64,000 bases of DNA from Bradyrhizobium ottawaense (lineage in GTDB: Bacteria; Pseudomonadota; Alphaproteobacteria; Rhizobiales; Xanthobacteraceae). Each line of letters begins with the position of its first letter. The first letter of the stretch is position 1. Both the position numbers and the translations under genes were made by a program. A model generated the notes under the pieces. The model did no database searches. It saw only the letters and a program-made list of their open reading frames with translations, and was not told where the DNA came from. Where the stretch lies: positions 3,448,001-3,512,000 of the forward strand of contig NZ_CP029425.2 of NCBI RefSeq assembly GCF_002278135.3, in the 5' to 3' direction. Shown here piece by piece: positions 40,496 to 47,928 of this stretch.

Positions 40496-41359
40496 ATGAC
40501 AGTGTCCGATCCTTCGCAAAAGCATCAGCGCCGTGAGCACGGGCTGATGCTGGCGCTGGTGTCGCCGGCGCTGCTCGTGATTTTGCTCTTGATCGTGCTG
40601 CCGGTCGGCTGGCTGGCCTGGCAGTCGATCTACCATGACGGCTTCACGCTGGAGAACTACCGGCGAGTCTTCACCGAAGACATCTACTGGCGAAGTTTCG
40701 CGCTGACCTTCGAGATCAGCCTCGCGGTCACATTGATCGCTCTGCTGCTCGGCTATCCCTTGGCCTATCTCGCCAATTCGGTGCCGAAGGCCTGGAGCAT
40801 CCTGATCCTGTCGCTGGTCGTGCTGCCGTTCTGGACCAGCGTGCTGGTCCGCGCCTATGCCTGGCTGGCGCTGCTCCAGCGTAGCGGTGTGATCAACCAA
40901 TTCCTGCGCTATTTCGATGTGATCTCCGAGCCACTCGCGCTGGTCCACAACAGTTTTGGTACGGTGGTGGCGACCGTGCACATCCTGCTGCCGTTCATGG
41001 TGCTGCCGCTCTATGCCACGATGCAGAAGATCCCCGGCGATCTCATGCAAGCCGGCGCCAGTCTCGGCGCGAGCCCGTCGCTGACATTCTTTCGCGTGTT
41101 CCTGCCGCTGTCGCTGCCTGGCGTGCTCGCCGGCTGCACCATGGTGTTCGTGCTCTGCCTCGGCTTCTATATCACGCCGGAGCTGCTAGGCGGCGGCCGC
41201 ACCGTGATGGTATCGATGCTCGTGAGTCGCAACGTCGAGCTCTACAACCAGTTCGGTGCGGCCAGCGCCGTCGCCGTCGTGCTGCTCATGAGTGTGCTCG
41301 CGATCTTCTTCGTCGTCAGCCGCTTCATCTCGCTCGACCGCGTGCTGGGGCAGAAATGA
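40496..41359 (+). CDS. ABC transporter permease 1 (PotB-like)
   Basis: 287 residues from ATG 40496 (TTG 40490 would add two). About six membrane helices. The EAA loop, which contacts the ATPase, reads AGASLGASPSLTFFRVFLPLSLPG (about residues 185-208). It overlaps the second permease by 4 bp (ATGA, 41356-41359), so the two are translationally coupled. As in PotB/PotC, the two permeases form a heterodimeric channel in the inner membrane. Confidence 0.93.
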   Translation: MTVSDPSQKHQRREHGLMLALVSPALLVILLLIVLPVGWLAWQSIYHDGFTLENYRRVFTEDIYWRSFALTFEISLAVTLIALLLGYPLAYLANSVPKAWSILILSLVVLPFWTSVLVRAYAWLALLQRSGVINQFLRYFDVISEPLALVHNSFGTVVATVHILLPFMVLPLYATMQKIPGDLMQAGASLGASPSLTFFRVFLPLSLPGVLAGCTMVFVLCLGFYITPELLGGGRTVMVSMLVSRNVELYNQFGAASAVAVVLLMSVLAIFFVVSRFISLDRVLGQK

Positions 41360-42144
41360 TGCGCATCTCGCCCGCACGGATTGCCCTCTACGCGATCAGC
41401 GCGCTGGTGCTGGTCTATCTGATCCTGCCCGTTCTCATCATCGCGCCGATCTCGTTCTCCAGCGCGCGCTTCCTGACCTTCCCGCCGCCGTCGTTCTCGA
41501 CGCGCTGGTATCAGCAATATTTCACAAACCCGGCCTGGATGCAGGCAACGCGCGTGACGCTGACGGTTGCGCTCTTCACCGTCGTGATCGCAACGCCGTG
41601 TGGGGTGGCTGCCGCCTATGCCATCAGCCAGTCCAAGCTGCGCATCATGCGCGTCGTTCATATGGCGCTGCTGCTGCCGCTGGTGGTGCCGATTATCATC
41701 ACCGCAGTCGGCATCTTCTTCGTCTACGCCAAGGTCGGCCTGGTCGCGACCATGCCCGGCCTCGTGCTCGCCAATGTCATGCTGGGCTTGCCTTATGTCG
41801 TCATATCGGTGCTGGCGGGCCTGCAGAGCTTCGATCCGGCGCAGGAGATGGTTGCGCGAAGCCTCGGCATGAACCGGCTGCGCAGCTTCTTCGCGGTGAC
41901 CCTGCCGCAGATCAAGTCGAGCGTGGTCGCCGGCGGCATTTTTGCCTTCATCTCGGCAATGGACGAGACCATCGTCGCGCTGTTCATTTCCGGCGGCCAG
42001 TACCAGCCGCTGACCAAGCGCATGTTCACCGCGCTTCGAGACGAGATCGACCCGACGATTGGAGCGATATCGACGCTGATGACTGCGGCCTCGTTCCTCC
42101 TGGTATTGCTCGCAACCACGCGACAGAAGAGGAAGGTGGGATAA
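41356..42144 (+). CDS. ABC transporter permease 2 (PotC-like)
   Basis: 262 residues. About six membrane helices, with the EAA loop in VARSLGMNRLRSFFAVTLPQIKSSV (about residues 170-194). The start at 41356 overlaps the first permease stop. It ends the operon at 42144: ATPase, HAD enzyme, oxidase, binding protein, permease, permease, with all intergenic gaps below 40 bp. No terminator hairpin is obvious in the 100 bp that follow. Confidence 0.93.
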   Translation: MMRISPARIALYAISALVLVYLILPVLIIAPISFSSARFLTFPPPSFSTRWYQQYFTNPAWMQATRVTLTVALFTVVIATPCGVAAAYAISQSKLRIMRVVHMALLLPLVVPIIITAVGIFFVYAKVGLVATMPGLVLANVMLGLPYVVISVLAGLQSFDPAQEMVARSLGMNRLRSFFAVTLPQIKSSVVAGGIFAFISAMDETIVALFISGGQYQPLTKRMFTALRDEIDPTIGAISTLMTAASFLLVLLATTRQKRKVG

Positions 42145-42244
42145 ATCCTGCGCTGACGGCCCGGCCGCACCGGGCCTGATCCAGGTCAATGTCGCGCGCT
42201 CCGGATGGTCTATTCGTTGGTCGCAACTTCGGGACAACCATGAC

Positions 42245-42562
42245 ATGACCGACAAGCCGATCGATTGGACGCCGGATCTCACGCTGCCGACCTCCAAATC
42301 CACCGTCCAGCACTTCATCGCAAATGCCGGCGGCGACCGCCTGGAGATTGACACCACGCCCTGGGGCGAGGCCGATCTCACGGTCAACGGTTAGTCGCTT
42401 GCTCACATCGAAGCGGCACCGAGCGCCGGGGAGGCGTTTCGGGCGCTCGAGACGATCGCGGAAGATTTCGAAGCCGGCAAGGAGGCCGACAAGAATGTGC
42501 GCCTCGATCAGGTGATCGAGGATGACGAGGTCCGCGAAAAGCTGGGTCTGGCGCGCATCTAA
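42245..42562 (+). pseudogene. Small hypothetical ORF interrupted by an in-frame amber codon
   Basis: The frame opens at ATG 42245 (MTDKPIDWTPDLTLPTSK...) and runs 49 codons to TAG 42392-42394. It then continues in the same frame for 55 codons (SLAHIEAAPSAGEAFRAL...KLGLARI) to TAA 42560. Both parts have coding-like composition, the downstream part being strongly acidic-helical. A CAG-to-TAG change (Gln to stop) would explain it. The alternatives are sequencing error, or a downstream start from a non-ATG codon. No domain is recognised. No operon partner is clear; it follows the ABC operon by 100 bp. Confidence 0.6.
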
Positions 42563-42649
42563 GGCCATCGTAGCCCGTGAGATCGCTGATATCGCTACGG
42601 CGATGAGTGCCATCCGCGCGCGTCGTAACGAGGCGGCGCGGATCCCCTA

Positions 42650-42674
42650 GGAACCATCACATCCCGCACGAGTT
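42650..42674 (+). promoter_or_regulatory. Possible EcfG-type promoter of the DUF2231/PQQ unit
   Basis: GGAAC at 42650-42654, then 16 nt, then AGTT at 42671-42674, 39 bp above the GTG of the DUF2231 gene. The -10 element deviates from CGTT at one position. The spacing is that of the general-stress sigma factor. Confidence 0.35.
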
Positions 42675-42713
42675 GGCCGGTCGGGCTGGAGGAAAGTCAC
42701 ACGAGGCCAAACC

Positions 42714-43166
42714 GTGCAAGACGACATGCGCGTGCGCACCACCGCGCAGATCGCGGGTCATCCCATTCATCCGATGCTGGTGCCGATCCCGATCGCGTGC
42801 TTCGTCGGGGCGCTGTTGACCGACATCGCCTATGTCGCCAGCGCCGAGATCATGTGGGCGAATTTTTCCGCTTGGCTTCTGCTCGTTGGCGTCGTCTTCG
42901 GCGTGCTGGCGGCGATCGCGGGCCTCACTGATTTCCTCGGCAACCGCCTGGTGCGTGTGCAGACGCCGGCCTGGCCGCATCTGATCGGCAATGCCGTGGC
43001 GCTGATCCTGGCCATCGTCAACGCGCTGATCCACACCCGCGATGCCTGGACCTCGGTGTGGCCGACGGGGCTCGTTCTGTCCGTGATCACCGTGCTGATC
43101 CTGCCCGTCACCGGCTGGCTCGGCTGGGCCATGGTCTATCGCCACGGCGTGGGAGTTGCGCGATGA
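42714..43166 (+). CDS. DUF2231 membrane protein
   Basis: 150 residues, four membrane helices ([77 protein letters not shown]). The early [13 protein letters not shown] motif is characteristic of DUF2231. Its conserved His residues suggest metal or haem contact. It starts at GTG 42714 (ATG 42726 is possible). It overlaps the sugar-dehydrogenase gene by 4 bp (ATGA), so the two are made together. It may anchor the dehydrogenase or accept electrons from it; that is inference from the coupling. Confidence 0.87.
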   Translation: MQDDMRVRTTAQIAGHPIHPMLVPIPIACFVGALLTDIAYVASAEIMWANFSAWLLLVGVVFGVLAAIAGLTDFLGNRLVRVQTPAWPHLIGNAVALILAIVNALIHTRDAWTSVWPTGLVLSVITVLILPVTGWLGWAMVYRHGVGVAR

Positions 43167-44500
43167 TATCGAAGCTCGCCCGCGCTCTGGTGTGCGCGTC
43201 GCTGCCGTTGCTGGCTGCTTGCGATGACGGCAGCGGCGACCCCAAGGCGCAGATCGGCGCCAACCCTGAGCTTCCCGACATCCAGCAATATCTGCTGCCG
43301 CCCGTCCACATCGCGCGCATCGTCGGCTGGAAGAAGGACGAGACGCCGACTGTGGCGCAAGGCCTGCAGGTCAAGGCTTTCGCGACCGGTCTGCAGCATC
43401 CGCGTTTCCTCTACGTGCTGCCCAATGGTGACGTGCTGGTGGCGGAATCCAAGGCGCCAAAGGGGGGCGCGATCAAGCGGCCCAAGGAGATCGTCATGGG
43501 CTATATCGAGTCCTGGGCGACCTCGGGCGGCAACGACACCGGGCCGGGTAATCGCATCACGCTGCTGCGTGACAGCAATGGCGACGGCGTGCCGGATACG
43601 CAAAGCGTCTTCCTCGACCATCTCAACTCGCCCTTCGGCATCGCGCTGGTGGGCAACGATCTCTACGTCGCCAACGCCGATGCGATCGTCAGATATCCCT
43701 ACACCGAAGGCGACACCAGGATCACCGCGCCGGGCACGGTGCTGACGCCGCTGCCGGGCGGGCCGATCAACCATCACTGGACCAAGAGTCTCGTCGCCAG
43801 CCCCGACGGCTCGAAACTCTATGCCGGCGTCGGCTCCAACAGCAACATCACCGAGAACGGCATGGAGGCCGAGCACAATCGCGCGGCGATCCTCGAGGTC
43901 GACCGTGCCAGCGGGCGCTGGCGCGTGTTCGCGAGCGGCCTGCGCAATCCGAACGGGCTCAGCTTCGAGCCGCAGACCGGCGCGCTGTGGACGGTGGTGA
44001 ACGAGCGCGACGAGCTCGGTCCCGATCTCGTTCCTGACTACATGACCTCGGTGAAGGACGGCGGCTTCTACGGCTGGCCGTACAGCTATTACGGCCAGCA
44101 TGTCGATCCCCGCGTCAAGCCGCAGCGGCCGGATCTCGTCGCCAAGGCGATCGTGCCGGACTATGCCCTGAGCTCGCATGTCGCCGCGCTCGGGCTCGCC
44201 TTCAACACCGGCTCCAGCCTGCCGGCCGCCTATCGCGGTGGCGCCTTCGTCGGCGAGCATGGCAGCTGGAACAGGCAGGTGCTCAACGGCTACAAGGTCG
44301 TGTTCGTGCCGTTCAAGGACGGTAAGCCGAGCGGACCGGCGCAGGACGTCGTGACGGGCTTCCTCAACAGCGACAACCAGGCGCGCGGCCGGCCGGTGGG
44401 CGTCGCCATCGACAAGACCGGGGCGTTGCTGGTCGCAGACGACAGCGGCAACACGGTGTGGCGCGTCACCGCCGCGCATCCGCAGCTGACGCAACGATAG
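43163..44500 (+). CDS. PQQ-dependent sugar dehydrogenase-like lipoprotein
   Basis: 445 residues. The lipobox is LPLLAAC with Cys at about 18, so the protein is membrane-tethered in the periplasm. The beta-propeller resembles soluble glucose/L-sorbosone dehydrogenases (GSDH domain): [29 protein letters not shown] opens the first blades, [25 protein letters not shown] carries the catalytic His, and [25 protein letters not shown] and GDVVEHGSWNR-like segments ([21 protein letters not shown]) complete the site. It oxidises an aldose or aldehyde with PQQ. The start at ATG 43163 overlaps the DUF2231 stop. Confidence 0.88.
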   Translation: MISKLARALVCASLPLLAACDDGSGDPKAQIGANPELPDIQQYLLPPVHIARIVGWKKDETPTVAQGLQVKAFATGLQHPRFLYVLPNGDVLVAESKAPKGGAIKRPKEIVMGYIESWATSGGNDTGPGNRITLLRDSNGDGVPDTQSVFLDHLNSPFGIALVGNDLYVANADAIVRYPYTEGDTRITAPGTVLTPLPGGPINHHWTKSLVASPDGSKLYAGVGSNSNITENGMEAEHNRAAILEVDRASGRWRVFASGLRNPNGLSFEPQTGALWTVVNERDELGPDLVPDYMTSVKDGGFYGWPYSYYGQHVDPRVKPQRPDLVAKAIVPDYALSSHVAALGLAFNTGSSLPAAYRGGAFVGEHGSWNRQVLNGYKVVFVPFKDGKPSGPAQDVVTGFLNSDNQARGRPVGVAIDKTGALLVADDSGNTVWRVTAAHPQLTQR

Positions 44501-44567
44501 TCCCGCCGGCGCGTTATCGGACAGACGGTGAAAGCCAAATTCTGAAACTCAAGCCAGGAGTTGGACA

Positions 44568-44771
44568 ATGGGCCTTGCTCAATATGCCATCGTGCCGGTG
44601 CGGAACGAATGGGGCGTGTTGCACGACGGTGACGTCAAGAACACCTACGCCACCAAGGAGGCTGCATTCGAATCGGCGGTCGCCGCCGCATCCCTCGCGC
44701 TTCGTGAGGGACATGAAGTCCAGGTCAGCGTGCCCGGCCGCGAAGCCGGAGACAACGCGCTCGGCGTCTAG
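44568..44771 (+). CDS. Small DUF2188-like protein
   Basis: 67 residues. The pattern EWGVLHDGDVKNTYATKEAAFESAVAAASLAL resembles DUF2188, a two-strand/one-helix module often found in stress-induced proteins: an aromatic W, then dG, then T-K-EAA. The start ATG 44568 follows CAGGAGTTGGACA. It sits between the dehydrogenase and a second small gene, both preceded by decent ribosome-binding sites. The role is unknown. Confidence 0.65.
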   Translation: MGLAQYAIVPVRNEWGVLHDGDVKNTYATKEAAFESAVAAASLALREGHEVQVSVPGREAGDNALGV

Positions 44772-44809
44772 AGCCGAACCACGAAGCAGCATTTGAGAAG
44801 GAGGCCGCG

Positions 44810-44980
44810 ATGACCAAGCCGCGTGAGCCGAACGGCGTCGAGCCATCCCGTTCCGAGGACGACATCCAGCGCGAACAGCTTGGTCCCCGCGGCGTGCCCG
44901 GTGCGCCTGATCCGGCCAAGATGACGCCGCAGCGCGAGAAGAAGACGCCGAAGCATATCGATCCCGGCCACACGGCGTGA
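44810..44980 (+). CDS. Short Pro/Lys-rich hypothetical protein
   Basis: 56 residues, MTKPREPNGVEPSRSEDD..., disordered and highly charged; no hydrophobic or structured region. The ATG follows GAGAAGGAGGCCGC, a strong ribosome-binding site, which is the main reason to call it. It may form an operon with the DUF2188-like gene 38 bp before it. The shape resembles small general-stress proteins of alphaproteobacteria, but no such role is shown. Confidence 0.55.
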   Translation: MTKPREPNGVEPSRSEDDIQREQLGPRGVPGAPDPAKMTPQREKKTPKHIDPGHTA

Positions 44981-45000
44981 CGCGGCTTGGCGCAACATGA

Positions 45001-45936
45001 TCAGACGATCAGCCGCCCGCGCCGCGCGGCAATCCCGATCGTGACCTCGGCACCGGCGTTGAAGTCGAGGCGGTCGGCTTCAATGCCGTCGCTGAAGATG
45101 ACGCCGTTCTCCGCCATCAGCGAGCGGATGCGCAATTGGTCCGCCGACGCGAGCCGGCCGCAGACGAGATGGGTCTGCGAATGGCGGCTGGGGAAGGGCT
45201 CGCGCACCGCAAAACGCAGCTCGGCTGCGTCCCAGGGCAGGGCGTCGTAACTGCTCAGCGGCGGAGGCTGCCCAAAGCTGCCGGCAATGGCCAGCGAGCC
45301 GGTCACAATGCTCTTGAACCAGGCGGTCGATCCGAGCCCGGTCGAGACGATCAGTCCGCTCGAAGATTGCCGTTCCGTCGCCCCGCCGGCCGCAATCTCG
45401 TAGATCGCGGAGACATGCGTGCGGGCGCCGATGAAGAGGTCGTTGACGGCGTGGAGCACCTGGCCGTCGTTGAGCCGTGCTTCCGCCATCGTCACGGCCT
45501 GGCTGCTGCGCTTCTCAGTGGCGACCTCCGGCAGGAGCTTGGCGAGGTCGTGCGGCGCAAAGGGCAGGAGGATGCCGTCGTGGCGCGCGGGATCCGGATT
45601 GAGCCCGATCAGCGGATGGTCGTTCAGATATTTCATCGTGTTGGCGACGACGCCGTCCTGGCCGAGCGCGACCACGATGTCATCAGGCCCGAAGAGGAAG
45701 TTCGGCAGGAAGCCGCGGTCGATGACCTGATAGCGCCCCCATTGCTCCAGCACTTGCAGCGTCGTGTGACGCTGCGCACGATAGACCTCGTGCTCGCGCT
45801 CATAGTCGGAGAAGTCGGCGCCGAGATGTTCGACGTAGAAGCGGGCCTGCGCCGCCGTCAGGTGGCGCGCGATCAGGTCCTCTAACCTGGTCTTGCGCGT
45901 CACCAGCACCACCTTGCGGTCATTGGCGGCGGGCAT
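45001..45936 (-). CDS. Divergent NAD-kinase-fold protein
   Basis: 311 residues, about 50 longer than housekeeping NadK. NAD-kinase motifs are recognisable but altered: VVALGQDGVVANT replaces GGDGT, with Gln for the second Gly; AVNDLFIGARTHVSAIYEI keeps the ND pair; LIVSTGLGSTAWFKSI replaces TPTGSTAY. The N-terminal 70 residues (arm LEDLIARHLTAAQARFYVEHLGADF) are extra and have no NadK counterpart. It may phosphorylate another nucleotide or sugar, or be a nucleotide sensor. The start ATG 45936 overlaps the SPFH gene by 17 bp behind GGAGGCCGCC, so expression is coupled. It is a second copy of this fold in the window (nadK at 3032). Confidence 0.8.
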   Translation of the reverse strand: MPAANDRKVVLVTRKTRLEDLIARHLTAAQARFYVEHLGADFSDYEREHEVYRAQRHTTLQVLEQWGRYQVIDRGFLPNFLFGPDDIVVALGQDGVVANTMKYLNDHPLIGLNPDPARHDGILLPFAPHDLAKLLPEVATEKRSSQAVTMAEARLNDGQVLHAVNDLFIGARTHVSAIYEIAAGGATERQSSSGLIVSTGLGSTAWFKSIVTGSLAIAGSFGQPPPLSSYDALPWDAAELRFAVREPFPSRHSQTHLVCGRLASADQLRIRSLMAENGVIFSDGIEADRLDFNAGAEVTIGIAARRGRLIV

Positions 45937-46966
45937 TGGCGGCCTCCGTCGGCTTCGGCTTCTCCATCAACTGGCTGAGCAGGTCCGGCGAGACGTTGAG
46001 CTGGCCGATCTTCTCGGCCTTCTCGGCAATGCCAGAGAAGGCTTGCGCGATCAGCTGACCCGGCTGCATGCCGGCGGCGGCAAGCGCCTGGATCACGCGG
46101 GTGTCGACGCCCTCGAAGATCTTCATCAGCGCGCCGACGCGGTAGGCCTCGGCGTCGGCCAGGGTCCTGGTATTGTCGGCATTGAGGCCGACGAAATCCT
46201 TGCGCTTGCCTTCCAGCACGATGTCCGCGGCCATGCCGGCCTCGCGCAGCTCATTGCGCTTTGCGGCAACGCTCGCCTCGGCATCCATCTGGGTCTCGCG
46301 AATTGACCGCTTCTTCTGCTCGACCGCGATCTCGGTGTCGAGTTCGCTCTCGCGAATGGCACGCTCCTGCTCGACGGCGAAGTTGCGCCGGGCGAAGATG
46401 GCTTCGTCCGCGTTCTTCAGGATCGCTTCGCGCGCTTGCGCCTCCAGCGCCTTTGCGGTGTCCGGCGTCGGCTTGATGCCGCGGATCGACACGCCGAGGA
46501 TTTCGAGGCCGAGAGCGGCGATGTCCGCGCGCGCCCTCAAGCCGCCCGCGATGATGTCGGCGATGCGGTCGGACGCCTGCAACGCGTCCCTCAGCGTCAG
46601 TTCCTTCACCGCTTGCTGGGCGAGGACCTCGACCGTGCCGAGGATGCGTTCCGGCAGCTTTTCCGGATCGTCGCTCGCATAGGTCTTGCCGTCAGCCTTC
46701 AGGGTGAAGTCGAGCATTGATGCCGCCTTCTTCGGGTCGCTGACGCGATAAGTCACCTGACCCTGCACGGTCAGCGTCTGAAAGTCGCGCGCGGTCTGCT
46801 CGAAGATGAACGAGGCGTCGCGGCTGCCGATCGGCACCGCGACCAGCATGGTCACCGGCGCGTAATACAGCGCGGAAAGACCAGCACCCTCGGCGACGAT
46901 CGCGCCGGCGCGATACTTCATCAGATAGGTGGTGGGCTGGGCCTTGATGAACCTCACGCCGAACAT
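45920..46966 (-). CDS. SPFH/band-7 domain protein
   Basis: 348 residues with no membrane helix or signal, so it is a cytoplasmic SPFH protein rather than a stomatin-like one. The band-7 domain covers about residues 20-200 (ERILGTVEVLAQQAVKELTLRDAL, LGLEILGVSIRGIKPTPDTAKALEAQAREAIL). A charged Glu/Ala/Arg coiled coil (about 200-280, AEEAIFARRNFAVEQERAIRES-type) follows, as expected for higher-order ring or scaffold assembly. It overlaps the NAD-kinase-like gene by 17 bp. The TATAAC (minus strand, 46985-46990 region) provides a -10 element 20 bp above its start. It faces the NrtR-like regulator across 102 bp. Confidence 0.85.
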   Translation of the reverse strand: MFGVRFIKAQPTTYLMKYRAGAIVAEGAGLSALYYAPVTMLVAVPIGSRDASFIFEQTARDFQTLTVQGQVTYRVSDPKKAASMLDFTLKADGKTYASDDPEKLPERILGTVEVLAQQAVKELTLRDALQASDRIADIIAGGLRARADIAALGLEILGVSIRGIKPTPDTAKALEAQAREAILKNADEAIFARRNFAVEQERAIRESELDTEIAVEQKKRSIRETQMDAEASVAAKRNELREAGMAADIVLEGKRKDFVGLNADNTRTLADAEAYRVGALMKIFEGVDTRVIQALAAAGMQPGQLIAQAFSGIAEKAEKIGQLNVSPDLLSQLMEKPKPTEAANARRQ

Positions 46967-47007
46967 GTCCGTCTCCGATGGTCGTTATAAGTGTGCCTGA
47001 GCAACTA

Positions 47008-47032
47008 AGTAAGTTGGACTGTACAACTAACT
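47008..47032. promoter_or_regulatory. 25-bp inverted repeat operator candidate in the SPFH/NrtR intergenic region
   Basis: AGTAAGTTG (47008-47016), centre GACTGTA, and CAACTAACT (47024-47032) form 9-bp arms with one mismatch. It lies 36 bp above the chosen NrtR-like start (47069) and 42 bp from the SPFH start. NrtR-type regulators bind long interrupted palindromes near their own promoters. An autoregulatory operator that also controls the SPFH/kinase pair is the simplest reading. Confidence 0.5.
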
Positions 47033-47068
47033 ATGCTACTGTCAAGTCCGAACAGGGGGAGGCTGCCG

Positions 47069-47797
47069 ATGGCGGGCGAAGGTCGGGCTGAAGGGTCTGG
47101 TAAATCGGGGCAATTGGACTTCCCACGACCCCTGACCACGGTCGATGTCGTGATCTTTACGATCCTCGACGACAGCCTTCAGGTGCTGCTGATGCAGCGC
47201 CCGGCCGGCGAGGGCGAGCCGTTTCCGCTCAGCTTGGCGCTGCCGGGCGGCTTCGTGGACGTCACGAAGGACCGCGACCTCGCGGCTTGCGCCGCCCGCA
47301 AGCTGAGGGAGAAGACCGGGGTCACCAGCCCTTATCTGGAGCAACTCGGAAGCTGGGGAAGCGCGACGCGCGATCCGCGCGGCTGGTCGGCGACACACGC
47401 CTATTTCGCGCTGATCCCGGCGGACGCAAGCGTGCTGGCGAACGATGCGCGGTGGTTTCCGATTCGAGGCGGAAGGCTCAAGGACAAGCTCGCCTTCGAT
47501 CACGGCGACATCCTGGCGACCGCGATCCAGCGCCTGCGCAACAAGGTGGAGTACACCTCGCTGCCGGCCTATCTGATGCCGGCGGAATTCACGCTGCCGG
47601 ATCTGCAGCGCGTCTACGAGATCGTGCTCGACCGTCCGCTCGAGAAAAGCGCGTTCCGGACCCGGATCCTGGCGGCCGACATGATCGAGCCGGTCGCGAA
47701 GATGCGGCGCGGCCCGAACCGCCCGGCGCAACTCTACCGCCTGAAGAAGGGCAGCGAGCCCGTGTATTTCGTGCGGACGTTCAATCCGCCGGAATGA
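47069..47797 (+). CDS. NrtR-like Nudix/winged-helix regulator
   Basis: 242 residues from ATG 47069 after AGGGGGAGG; an ATG at 47033 would start right at the edge of the inverted repeat. The N-terminal Nudix domain (about 25-150) has a decayed Nudix box: GGFVDVTKDRDLAACAARKLREKTGV lacks the catalytic Glu residues (RKLREK instead of RExxEE). It probably binds ADP-ribose or a related ligand without hydrolysing it. The C-terminal winged helix (about 160-235) contains the HTH-like FTLPDLQRVYEIVLDRPLEKSAFRTRIL. This layout is that of NrtR regulators of NAD metabolism. The gene is divergent from the SPFH/kinase pair. Confidence 0.85.
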   Translation: MAGEGRAEGSGKSGQLDFPRPLTTVDVVIFTILDDSLQVLLMQRPAGEGEPFPLSLALPGGFVDVTKDRDLAACAARKLREKTGVTSPYLEQLGSWGSATRDPRGWSATHAYFALIPADASVLANDARWFPIRGGRLKDKLAFDHGDILATAIQRLRNKVEYTSLPAYLMPAEFTLPDLQRVYEIVLDRPLEKSAFRTRILAADMIEPVAKMRRGPNRPAQLYRLKKGSEPVYFVRTFNPPE

Positions 47798-47928
47798 GCG
47801 TGGTCCTGCGCCGCTCTGCGGCTGGCGCCGCGGTGCCATTCGGAACCGGCATGCCCGTGGCCTCGGTCTGCAGGTAAGACATTGGTCGCCGGCGCGATCT
47901 GCGCCTGGCAGGCAGGCGAACGTTTGGA

